IMG/VR virus record: IMGVR_UViG_3300032087_002150
Location: 87,661-151,660 of that record
Source of the DNA: a virus
Length of the DNA stretch: 64,000 nt
Reading direction: 5' to 3' (one strand)
This document shows, one piece after another, positions 24,114-31,967 of the stretch; position 1 is the first letter of the stretch; each line of letters opens with the position of its first letter. Below the pieces are notes generated by a model. The model did not search any database and had not been told where the DNA came from. It worked only from the letters and a program-made list of their open reading frames with translations. The translations under genes were made by a program, and so were the position numbers.

Positions 24114-27100
24114 TTCAATCTGACCAAGTGGTCGTCTGATAGTAATTGTCGACAATGCAGGTTTATATATTCTAAATGCTTTAACCAGCGGAATCGCCTC
24201 AGTCAACTCTGTACGTTGGGCAACACCCTCTACTGAAGATACACCAACCTCATCAGCGGTTAGATCTGCTTCTATCGAGAATACAGTTCGTTTAGTTACA
24301 GCATTAACTACTGAAGGTTGAGCATCTAAACCTGCAACGCCATTACTATCTGGCACACCTGTTGCTACAACCACTATTCTCTCAGCAACACCAGATGCTG
24401 AAGATGATCCTGCTTCTACAGATAGTCCACCTTGGTCATCAACTTCTCGATCACCAACACCAGCAACTCCGGAGGCACCAACTTCAGCAGCAGTTAGAGC
24501 ACCGTCTACTATGACAACTACTCTTTCAGCAACTCCAACTACTGTTACATCTTGAACAACAGCAGCGCCAGAACCAACTACGGTTCTTTCAGATACACCA
24601 GCAACAGTCGAAGATTGAGCAGCAGGAGTTGCGTCAGTGTCAACAACGGCACGTTCTGCCACACCAGTAACATCAGATGCATCCGCTACCACCAAAGCAG
24701 CGTATTCTGTTACAACTTCACGTTCGCCGTTACCAGTTACAGAAGAAACACCAACTTCAGCAGCAGTTAGATCGCCGTCTACTATTACGACAGTTCTTTC
24801 TGCTACGCCAGATACAGTTGCTTCTTGCGCCTTTGGCGTTCCTGACGAATTGGCAACAATTTCTGGTACAACTTCTACCTGTGAATCGCTAGGTTGTAGT
24901 GAACCAGTTGCTGTTATAACACGTTCCGCTACACCAGCGACAACGTTGTTAACAGTAGGTCTTAGGGCATGCGTAGCAAGGTTATCATCAATCTCACGTT
25001 CAGCAACGCCTGCGACTCCCGAAGCACCAACTTCCGAAGCACTTAGATCGCCATCTACAATAACAATAGTTCTCTCTGATACGCCAGAAACGGTAGAGGA
25101 TTGAGCAGAAGAAGTTGCATCAATATCGTTTATAGTTCTAATACCAGATCCATTAACTGCTGCATCTTGTGTAGTTAAGGAAACTGCTGATCTAATCTCA
25201 CGCTCTGCTACACCAGCAACAACGTTGTTGAGCGTAGGTCTTAGAGCATGGGTAACGCCATCGTCTTCAATCTCGCGTTCTGCTACACCAGCGACACCGG
25301 AAGCACCAACTTCAGCAGCAGTTAGATCTGTTTCAACAGATACGACAGTTCTTTCTGCTACGCCAGATACAACAGCATCCTGCGCCTGTATAGCACCTGT
25401 TGAGTTAGAAGTTATTTCTGTAACAGCAGTTACAACTGGCGCATCGGTGGTAAGAGTAACTGCTGACCTAATCTCACGCTCGGCAACACCAGAAACATCG
25501 GAAGGATCGTCAACTATTAGCGCAGATTGCTCGGTGATTATTTCGCGCTCACCATTACCAGCAACTACTGAAACACCGATTTCATCAGCGGTTAGATCTG
25601 CTTCAACAGATATAACAGTACGTTCGGATGTACCTACAACAACAGAAGATTGAGCAGCAGGAGTAGCATCAACATCATTGATTGTACGTTCTGCTGTTCC
25701 TGCTACAGAAGAAGAATCAACAGCGAGTGCTTGTACAACGTTGTTAGTTTCAATCTCGCGTTCTGCTACACCAGCAACACCAGAAGATCCTATCTCTGAA
25801 GCAGTTAATGCTCCGTCAACGACAGTGATTTCTCTTTCTGCTGTGCCAACAACAGTTACATTTTGAGCAGATAAGGTCGCGCCTGATCGTATTTCTCTTT
25901 CCGCGACTCCCGATACTATTGCGTCCTGAGATGCTACTTGCGGTGGTATCGGATCTCTTACAGTTCTTTCAGATACACCACCAACCGTCGAAGACTGGGC
26001 AGTAAGAGCGGTGTCAACATCAACTATAGTCCTTTCCGCAACACCAGTTTCAATACTAGAAGATTGAGCAGCAAGCGCAGTGCTGACGTCTACAATGATG
26101 CGCTCAGCGGCACCAACAACAGCAGAAGGATCATCTATCGCAAGCGCACTTACCTGAGTAACAACGTTTCGTTCAGCGTTACCTGTGGTTGCCGCTACTC
26201 CAACTTCAGCAGCAGTTAAATCAGTGTCAACTCCAACTATGGTGCGCTCAGCGACTCCAGTTTCTATAGTTGAAGAATCAGCAGCAAGAACAGTATCTAC
26301 ATCAACAATGCTGCGCTCAGCAAAACCACCTGTACCACTACCACTCGTTTGTAGAGAAGAACTTAAGACTGATGGTCCTTTAGTTGCGGTGATATTTGTA
26401 ATGTTATTTTCTGTTGGTTTTAGTGCTATTGCTCCAGCAACTATAGTACGCTCAGCAACGCCAGCAACTACATTGTTTTCTGATGGTTGTAAGGCAGCGG
26501 AAGTTACTCGTCCAATATTTGCTGTTACTGTAACTTGAGAAGGAGTATCTACTTCTGCTGCTGAGACAACAGTTACAATAGAACGTTCGCCATCACCAGC
26601 AACATCAGTAATAACTGATTCGTCATCGTGTAAAGAACCAGATCCAGTGATTTCACGTTCAGATACACCAGCAACAACAGAAGATTGAGCAGTAGGAGTT
26701 CCCGATCCAACTATGGTTCTTTCCGATACACCAGAAACAGTAACATCTTGAGAAGCAGGTGTGGCATCTACATCTGCGATGATACGCTCTGCGACACCAG
26801 AGGCACTAGATGGATCTGCGTTTACATCACCATCAACTTGCCCATGTACTTCAAGTTCAATAACACGCTCGGCAACACCAAAGACTAAGTTATTTGAAGT
26901 TGGTTGCGGAGCACCAGAACCTGTAATAACCCTCTCGGCGGCACTAGCAACGGTGCTACTTTGTGCTTGTATCGCAGCACTCTCAGATACAATAGTTCTT
27001 TCTGCTACGCCAGATACAGTAACGTCTTGAGCAGATATCGTAGGTGATGTTACAAACCCTTGATTACCTGATCCAGAAACAGAAGATGATTCCGCTGTTA

Positions 27101-27797
27101 CTGTAATGCCACCTTGATCATCGATGATTCTTTCAGCAACGCCAGCAACTACATTGTTAGCAGTAGGTTGTAACGTGCCTTGAGCAGTACGAGAAGCACG
27201 TGCTTCTCCAGATACATTATTATTAGTGATAGGTTGAAGTGCCGCTGATCCAACTTGTGTTATTTCGCGTTCGGCGGCACCATCTACTGCTACATTTTGA
27301 GCAGATACAGCACCTGATGCATTTCTAGTTGCTGTAGCGGAACCAGAAACAGTAGAATTTTGTGCTTGCGGGGAACCACTACCATTACTTGTGATTACAG
27401 TGGTTCCAGAAACAGAAGATTCTTGAGCAGCAGGAGTAGCATCAGTATCTACTACACTACGTTCGGCAATACCTGCGACGTCTGATGCGTCAGATACAAC
27501 GAGGGCAGCGACCTCAGAGACAACTTCACGTTCACCATTACCAGTTACGGAAGAAACACCAATCTCATCAGCAGTTAAATCTGCTTCGATTGTTGTTACA
27601 GTTCTCTTGGTAGTACCTGAGACGGAAGAATCTTGTGATTGGGCAGCGCCAGATCCAGTAATCTTGCGCTCGGCAACTCCAGAGACTGTTGCGTCTTGCG
27701 CTGTTAGTTCAACGACGAGTCTATGCTCGCCGCCAACATATCCAGAATCATGATACGTATCGTCTACGTATGGGATAAACTGTGCTGATGATGCCAA
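24108..27797 (-). CDS. Giant GVAER-repeat protein (1229 aa), putative fibre
   Basis: 1229 residues made almost entirely of degenerate repeats of 20 to 26 residues, each ending in a motif like SGVAERTI or AGVAEREI. I count about 38 with a clear ER and around ten degenerate ones. Three unit types recur: short (VDVDATPAAQSSTVSG), long (VDGDLTAAEVGASGVAG) and an NNVVAG type (HALRPTLNNVVAG). The N-terminal ~30 residues (QFIPYVDDTYHDSGYVGG) and the last ~35 (KAFRIYKPALSTITIRR) are unique. No Cys. It is likely an extended beta-fibre or filament. Its neighbours are fibre genes. Promoter: possibly CCTAAATA at 27836. Confidence 0.75.
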   Translation of the reverse strand: MASSAQFIPYVDDTYHDSGYVGGEHRLVVELTAQDATVSGVAERKITGSGAAQSQDSSVSGTTKRTVTTIEADLTADEIGVSSVTGNGEREVVSEVAALVVSDASDVAGIAERSVVDTDATPAAQESSVSGTTVITSNGSGSPQAQNSTVSGSATATRNASGAVSAQNVAVDGAAEREITQVGSAALQPITNNNVSGEARASRTAQGTLQPTANNVVAGVAERIIDDQGGITVTAESSSVSGSGNQGFVTSPTISAQDVTVSGVAERTIVSESAAIQAQSSTVASAAERVITGSGAPQPTSNNLVFGVAERVIELEVHGQVDGDVNADPSSASGVAERIIADVDATPASQDVTVSGVSERTIVGSGTPTAQSSVVAGVSEREITGSGSLHDDESVITDVAGDGERSIVTVVSAAEVDTPSQVTVTANIGRVTSAALQPSENNVVAGVAERTIVAGAIALKPTENNITNITATKGPSVLSSSLQTSGSGTGGFAERSIVDVDTVLAADSSTIETGVAERTIVGVDTDLTAAEVGVAATTGNAERNVVTQVSALAIDDPSAVVGAAERIIVDVSTALAAQSSSIETGVAERTIVDVDTALTAQSSTVGGVSERTVRDPIPPQVASQDAIVSGVAEREIRSGATLSAQNVTVVGTAEREITVVDGALTASEIGSSGVAGVAEREIETNNVVQALAVDSSSVAGTAERTINDVDATPAAQSSVVVGTSERTVISVEADLTADEIGVSVVAGNGEREIITEQSALIVDDPSDVSGVAEREIRSAVTLTTDAPVVTAVTEITSNSTGAIQAQDAVVSGVAERTVVSVETDLTAAEVGASGVAGVAEREIEDDGVTHALRPTLNNVVAGVAEREIRSAVSLTTQDAAVNGSGIRTINDIDATSSAQSSTVSGVSERTIVIVDGDLSASEVGASGVAGVAEREIDDNLATHALRPTVNNVVAGVAERVITATGSLQPSDSQVEVVPEIVANSSGTPKAQEATVSGVAERTVVIVDGDLTAAEVGVSSVTGNGEREVVTEYAALVVADASDVTGVAERAVVDTDATPAAQSSTVAGVSERTVVGSGAAVVQDVTVVGVAERVVVIVDGALTAAEVGASGVAGVGDREVDDQGGLSVEAGSSSASGVAERIVVVATGVPDSNGVAGLDAQPSVVNAVTKRTVFSIEADLTADEVGVSSVEGVAQRTELTEAIPLVKAFRIYKPALSTITIRRPLGQIEV
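24220..27690 (-). repeat. Coding tandem repeats of the GVAER protein
   Basis: Nearly 50 tandem units of about 60 to 78 bp within one gene. At DNA level the copies differ at many third positions, so the array is old or has been shuffled, not a recent expansion. Confidence 0.8.
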
Positions 27798-27838
27798 GGT
27801 GTTACCTTTTTATAGTTATAAATCAGTACAACTACTAT

Positions 27839-28510
27839 TTAGGCAGTTTCTATTTCCTCAATCACGTTTTCGGCCATTGCTTTTCCTCGTTCATCACCAT
27901 TAAAGACGAATGCTATAGTAGTTCTGAGGCAATTGGTCTTAGCAGCATGATATAAAAGTCTATCAGGTTCTTCATATGTTCCATAATATCCATACTTACA
28001 CTGCCAACCCTTCACGTCAGGGATTACTACATGTTCTTTGGTTTTGGGATCAATATGTTCCCATTGCCCGTCACCGCTTTCAGACCAAGTAAAGATAATA
28101 TTAAATCCTGGTGCGTTGGCGTTGTTATGCCAACCAATATAACCTTTTGGGGGGTAAACCATAGAAAGTGCTTTACGGTGAGCACCAAGATAAATGCAAA
28201 CATCATCAACAAGTTGTTCACCCTTTCCCGCGAGTTCTACTTGTTTGTCGATATCGGCGTATCGAAAGTGTTCCGCTCTCAGTTCAAATCCCATCGATGA
28301 TTCTGGGTATCCAAAATGTTCTCTACCTTTGTAGATTATTTGTTTGCGGTAATCGTCTCCAGTGTACCAGTCAGCATCATCATCTTTGTTGTAGTTGCTG
28401 ACTTTTGCAATGTCAATCGTTTGTACTAAATCAGAATATTCGTTTAACAGATCTAAGAATTCTTCATTGCGAATAATCGCAGTGTTCATCGGTTCAGCAT
28501 AAAAATCCAT
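27839..28510 (-). CDS. Fe(II)/2OG oxygenase-like protein in the fibre cluster
   Basis: 223 residues from MDFYAEPMNT. The core is YIGWHNNANAPGFNIIFTWS, WEHIDP, GWQCKYGYYG, LLYHAAKTNCLRTTIAFVF. H128, H188 and R196 sit where the oxygenase metal and 2OG ligands are expected, but the HxD aspartate is replaced by Asn (H128-N-N130). Such proteins occur in marine T4-like phages. It may be an active variant with changed metal binding, or inactive. The ATG at 28510 is chosen; a TTG four codons upstream is possible. Its place suggests fibre modification. Confidence 0.6.
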   Translation of the reverse strand: MDFYAEPMNTAIIRNEEFLDLLNEYSDLVQTIDIAKVSNYNKDDDADWYTGDDYRKQIIYKGREHFGYPESSMGFELRAEHFRYADIDKQVELAGKGEQLVDDVCIYLGAHRKALSMVYPPKGYIGWHNNANAPGFNIIFTWSESGDGQWEHIDPKTKEHVVIPDVKGWQCKYGYYGTYEEPDRLLYHAAKTNCLRTTIAFVFNGDERGKAMAENVIEEIETA

Positions 28511-28514
28511 AATA

Positions 28515-30650
28515 TTAATCAACTCTCACATATAGCGTATAAGTTTCAATCGTCTCCGGAGTATTAGTTAGTGTCGCACCAGTGTATTGCCCAGTGTATT
28601 GAGCAGTATAGTTTCCAGTGAAGTTCGCAGTATAAGTTCTTGATCCAGCAAATCCTCGTATGCCCAAAAATGTTCCTGGTGTGAGGTAGTTAGAGCTTGC
28701 ATAGTTTCTAGATCCACCAAAGGATCTGGTACCACCAAATGTTCGAATACCTGTGAAGTTAGCATTCGCAAAACCAGCAAAGGTGCCAGGGACTGGACTG
28801 GTGAAAGTACCAGATCTCGCACCAGAATAGTTTGCGGGAGTTACACCTAGGAAAGCAGCATTTGATGCAAAGTTTCCTGCCCTCACTCCAGAATAGTTTG
28901 CTGGTGTTACTCCGAGGAAGTTATTATTGCTCGCAAAACTTCCTGGTCTCACACCAGTATAGTTCGCTGGAGTGGTTCCCAAGAAGTTAAAGTTCGCGGC
29001 GAAGTATGCGTTTCTTGTGCCGAGATAAGATGATGTTCTACTGCCAAGATAGTTTCTTACCCCAAGATACCCACGAGGACCGACATAGTTTCTGGTGCCA
29101 GCAAACTGCCAAGTTCTCGATCCAGCGAATAATCGCCAACCGTTAAAGTTCTTCGGTCCTTGGAACCAGCGCAATCCAGTAAAGGGGAGTGGTTCAAAAG
29201 GTTGGAAACGAGTGAATACCCTTGCCCCTTGATAACCGCCAACACCCAAGAACGACTGATAAACGCCAAAGTTTGCTGGCATTGGACCATTGAAGTTTGC
29301 AGATCCACCAAATGTTTGTTGCGCTCCTTCGAAGTAAACGGATCTCGCAAAGTTTGCAGGGGTGGTGACAGAGAAATAAGCACTTCTTGGACCCAAGAAA
29401 CTTCTTGGTCCAACATAATATGTTGGCGTAACACCTCCAAATGCAGCAGATCTCGTACCAGCAAAACTTCTGGGTCCAACGTAATATGTTGGAGTTGTTC
29501 CTAGGAAGTTTGCTGCTCTTGTACCAGCAAAACTTCTTGGTCCAGTATAGTTTGCTGGGGTGGTGCCAAGGAAGTTAAATGCACGGTTTCCTACATAAGA
29601 ACCTGTTCTTACACCAGCATAGTTTGCTGGTCTCGTTCCCGCAAAAACTGCTGGAGAAGTAAAATTGGCAGGACTTGTATAGTTACCAGCATAGTTTCTC
29701 GAACCACCAAATGCTCGCACTCCAGTAAAATTGGCAGGAGAAGTATAAGTGGCAGCGTAGTTCCTAGTACCAGAATATTGAACATTAGAATATCCAGTGT
29801 ACTGACCTGCGTATTGTTGGTCCGCAGTAGTATAACGAGTGTCTACAGCTGTACCACGTGCTTCCCAAGTTCCTGTTCTCGTAGGTGCGCCCTGTGCCGA
29901 TGAGCGTAGTTCGTATGTACCGACTTCTCCATGCCTAAAATATTTTCCTGCTATCTGTCCAAAGGTAAGCGACATCTCTGAATCAGTCATCGCTTCTAAA
30001 CCACCATCATATGACGCTAGAGGATAGGAACCATACTGTGTTCGTTTGACGTGCATCGCATTACATTTAGCAGGAGCAGTAATAGTCTGTCTCTGCCAAA
30101 TACTATACTGAGTTACATTGCCATCTGTAGTTGTATCAGTAAAAACATTAGAAAGAGTGGCAGACCAGTCTCCGCTCGGAGCAGAGGCAGCAAGTCTTTG
30201 CGATCCAGGATATTCATTTGACTGTATAATTGACATGAGCGATTGCCCGATGCCATCCATAGCATCAGAATCCATATCAAATATGTTACCGTCCGACTCA
30301 TAAACAGGACGACGAAACAATCCCGTACTCTGGTCGTCCAGTTTTACTGCTCCGGAAGCACTATCACCCTTTAATTGATAGAGAGTAGTTGTGGTCGATC
30401 CAATAGAAAGTGAAGATCCTGGGTGTGTTCCTACTGCTTCGTTATAGAAAGTGTCAGTGTATGAACCAATGGCAGAATCTCTATGCGCGATTGTAATAGA
30501 TGATTTAATAGCAGTGGGACCAAGAGTCCCTCTTTCAGCAAAGCGCAATCCCGCCTGATACGCGAGATAGTTCTCATTGGTAGAAGTCGCCCTTTGCAAA
30601 TTGCCAGACGCATCTTTTTGAATAATTGGTAATTTGTAAGGTTTCGCCAT
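28515..30650 (-). CDS. YxGxR-repeat tail fibre protein B (711 aa)
   Basis: Residues 1 to about 270 are a non-repeated head with IGSYTDTFYNEAVGTHPGSS and YELRSSAQGAPTRTGTWEAR. Residues about 275 to 690 are dense units such as ANYTGPRSFAGTRAANFLGT, spaced 6 to 8 residues with an aromatic-x-Gly-x-Arg core. The last part is TIETYTLYVRVD. Head and tail are paralogous to the protein at 31968..33920. It is likely a virion fibre with a repetitive shaft. It starts with its own late promoter. Confidence 0.75.
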   Translation of the reverse strand: MAKPYKLPIIQKDASGNLQRATSTNENYLAYQAGLRFAERGTLGPTAIKSSITIAHRDSAIGSYTDTFYNEAVGTHPGSSLSIGSTTTTLYQLKGDSASGAVKLDDQSTGLFRRPVYESDGNIFDMDSDAMDGIGQSLMSIIQSNEYPGSQRLAASAPSGDWSATLSNVFTDTTTDGNVTQYSIWQRQTITAPAKCNAMHVKRTQYGSYPLASYDGGLEAMTDSEMSLTFGQIAGKYFRHGEVGTYELRSSAQGAPTRTGTWEARGTAVDTRYTTADQQYAGQYTGYSNVQYSGTRNYAATYTSPANFTGVRAFGGSRNYAGNYTSPANFTSPAVFAGTRPANYAGVRTGSYVGNRAFNFLGTTPANYTGPRSFAGTRAANFLGTTPTYYVGPRSFAGTRSAAFGGVTPTYYVGPRSFLGPRSAYFSVTTPANFARSVYFEGAQQTFGGSANFNGPMPANFGVYQSFLGVGGYQGARVFTRFQPFEPLPFTGLRWFQGPKNFNGWRLFAGSRTWQFAGTRNYVGPRGYLGVRNYLGSRTSSYLGTRNAYFAANFNFLGTTPANYTGVRPGSFASNNNFLGVTPANYSGVRAGNFASNAAFLGVTPANYSGARSGTFTSPVPGTFAGFANANFTGIRTFGGTRSFGGSRNYASSNYLTPGTFLGIRGFAGSRTYTANFTGNYTAQYTGQYTGATLTNTPETIETYTLYVRVD
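28570..29825 (-). repeat. YxGxR coding repeats, fibre B
   Basis: About 60 short units of six to eight residues with an aromatic residue, Gly and often Arg, for instance NYVGPR and FLGTTP. The DNA copies are diverged, with variable length. Confidence 0.75.
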
Positions 30651-30682
30651 GACTATCTGCTATGCCGATGAATTTATTAATC

Positions 30683-30690
30683 TATTTATA
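30683..30690 (-). promoter_or_regulatory. Late promoter octamer TATAAATA before fibre B
   Basis: Exact octamer in the 54-nt gap after the glycosyltransferase gene, 32 nt before the fibre ATG. Confidence 0.8.
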
Positions 30691-30704
30691 CGTTTAGCAA
30701 CTGC

Positions 30705-31487
30705 TTATGGTTTGCCTTCAAAATGATCCCCAACCTGAATCGCTGTTATTTCAGATAGATTTCTAGTAGCAGTATATGATTTATGATATAAAACTGTATT
30801 TTCTGGCATAGGCACTTCCCTATGCAACAAAGACCAATAGTTCCAACGATAGTTGTCTTCAAAAACACCAATCTTCAAGTCTTTATACTTCTCAACTTTT
30901 TCTGTTAACCACCAAAGAGTAAACTGATCCCAATGCCTTAAATGGTATGGGTAAGTTTCTTTATCATAGTTCCCCTCTTCATCGGTCGGCCACCAATGAC
31001 CTGCTCTTTGCTGCACATAAATGTCATACCATTCTTGCATAAATTCCATGACTAGAGGGTTGCTGCTATCATACAAACAAACGCCACCGCAAAGAGTAAA
31101 CTTACCGCCAGGAAAATCTATGTCTCTAAAGATATGATAACACTCTTCTCTTAAGTCAGTGAATACCATATCATTATCGCCGAGTTCATCAAACACCAAG
31201 GCGATGTCTTCATGCAAACATTCCATATCTGCGTCAATATAGAAAGTTTTATCGAATGGACTTTGAGCCATGCCCCAAAGTTTCGCTCTGTAGTTGTCGT
31301 CGCAGAAAATTATATGATCAGCAATCTTTTCCCGACCATCACAAAACCGTTCTTCGGTTACAAAGCAGACTTTTGCCTCGGGGTGATAGTCCTTTATCTG
31401 CTCTATAAGATTTAATGCCCAAGCATAGTAGACATCTTCTTTAGAGGCAACAATCAAGTATCCGTTATTTTGACTCTGCTGCTTCAT
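30705..31487 (-). CDS. GT-A-type glycosyltransferase
   Basis: 260 residues. A Rossmann-like start (GYLIVASKEDVYYAWALNLI), then FYIDADMEC with the metal-binding D85-x-D87, GGVCLYDSSNPLVMEF, HWDQFTLWWL and a late LYHKSYTATRN. This fits nucleotide-sugar glycosyltransferases of the GT8/GT-A type. It lies between the two paralogous fibre genes and overlaps the coiled-coil gene by 23 nt. A role in sugar decoration of fibres is inference; it might act on a host glycan instead. Confidence 0.75.
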   Translation of the reverse strand: MKQQSQNNGYLIVASKEDVYYAWALNLIEQIKDYHPEAKVCFVTEERFCDGREKIADHIIFCDDNYRAKLWGMAQSPFDKTFYIDADMECLHEDIALVFDELGDNDMVFTDLREECYHIFRDIDFPGGKFTLCGGVCLYDSSNPLVMEFMQEWYDIYVQQRAGHWWPTDEEGNYDKETYPYHLRHWDQFTLWWLTEKVEKYKDLKIGVFEDNYRWNYWSLLHREVPMPENTVLYHKSYTATRNLSEITAIQVGDHFEGKP

Positions 31488-31944
31488 TAGTTACAAATCC
31501 AATACCAAGTTCTTCCATCATGATTAGTTGAGCGTACAAGTTGAGTTCTACAAGATTCTTAGAACGTCGCAGTTTGCTCTTTAAAGTTTTATTGGAAGTG
31601 TTTTTGATTTGATCGATTTCTAGGATTTTGATCTTGGCGTCAAACAGTTTTTCTAACTCTCTCGCCTGCTCTTCTGCCTTCTTCCTTTGCTCGTCGATTT
31701 CCTTTTCTTTGGATTTGCGTTCTTGACGTTCTTTGGTGTTCTCGTCAATTTTTTCCTCACCAATCTGTTCTAACAATTCGGTGAAGTCGGGATTTAAATC
31801 CCCATTAATGTCAAACTTCCGGACAGTAACGACTTGAGAGATTTCTCTGTTATTTTCGTCAGTAATTAAAAGAATGGCTTCTGCCATTTCTTTTTCTTCA
31901 TTGTGCCAAAAGGCATTGTCCATCCACTTTCTGGTCGCCATCAT
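31465..31944 (-). CDS. Coiled-coil protein between fibre A and the glycosyltransferase
   Basis: 159 residues. MATRKWMDNAFWHNEEKEMA, a beta part AILLITDENNREISQVVTVR, then a very charged helix from about 68 to 105 (ENTKERQERKSKEKEIDEQR) and a C-terminal helical part. It looks like a fibre assembly chaperone or adaptor, but no family is recognised. It starts MM with AGGAG before it and overlaps the glycosyltransferase. Confidence 0.6.
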   Translation of the reverse strand: MMATRKWMDNAFWHNEEKEMAEAILLITDENNREISQVVTVRKFDINGDLNPDFTELLEQIGEEKIDENTKERQERKSKEKEIDEQRKKAEEQARELEKLFDAKIKILEIDQIKNTSNKTLKSKLRRSKNLVELNLYAQLIMMEELGIGFVTNEAAESK

Positions 31945-31967
31945 AAACTCCTATGATATAAAATAAT

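Noticed and set aside
24637-25104. Plus-strand open frame of 155 codons
   Set aside because: A shadow of the GVAER repeat gene; its low-complexity Ser/Thr/Ala product is the complement of repeat codons, with no ribosome site.
24220-27690. Regular DNA repeats, CRISPR-like at first sight
   Set aside because: The repeats lie in one long open frame, encode GVAER units, vary in length and have no unique spacers between identical repeats.
28570-29825. Collagen-like Gly-x-y repeats in the fibres
   Set aside because: Gly recurs every 6 to 8 residues with aromatic and Arg neighbours, not every third residue.
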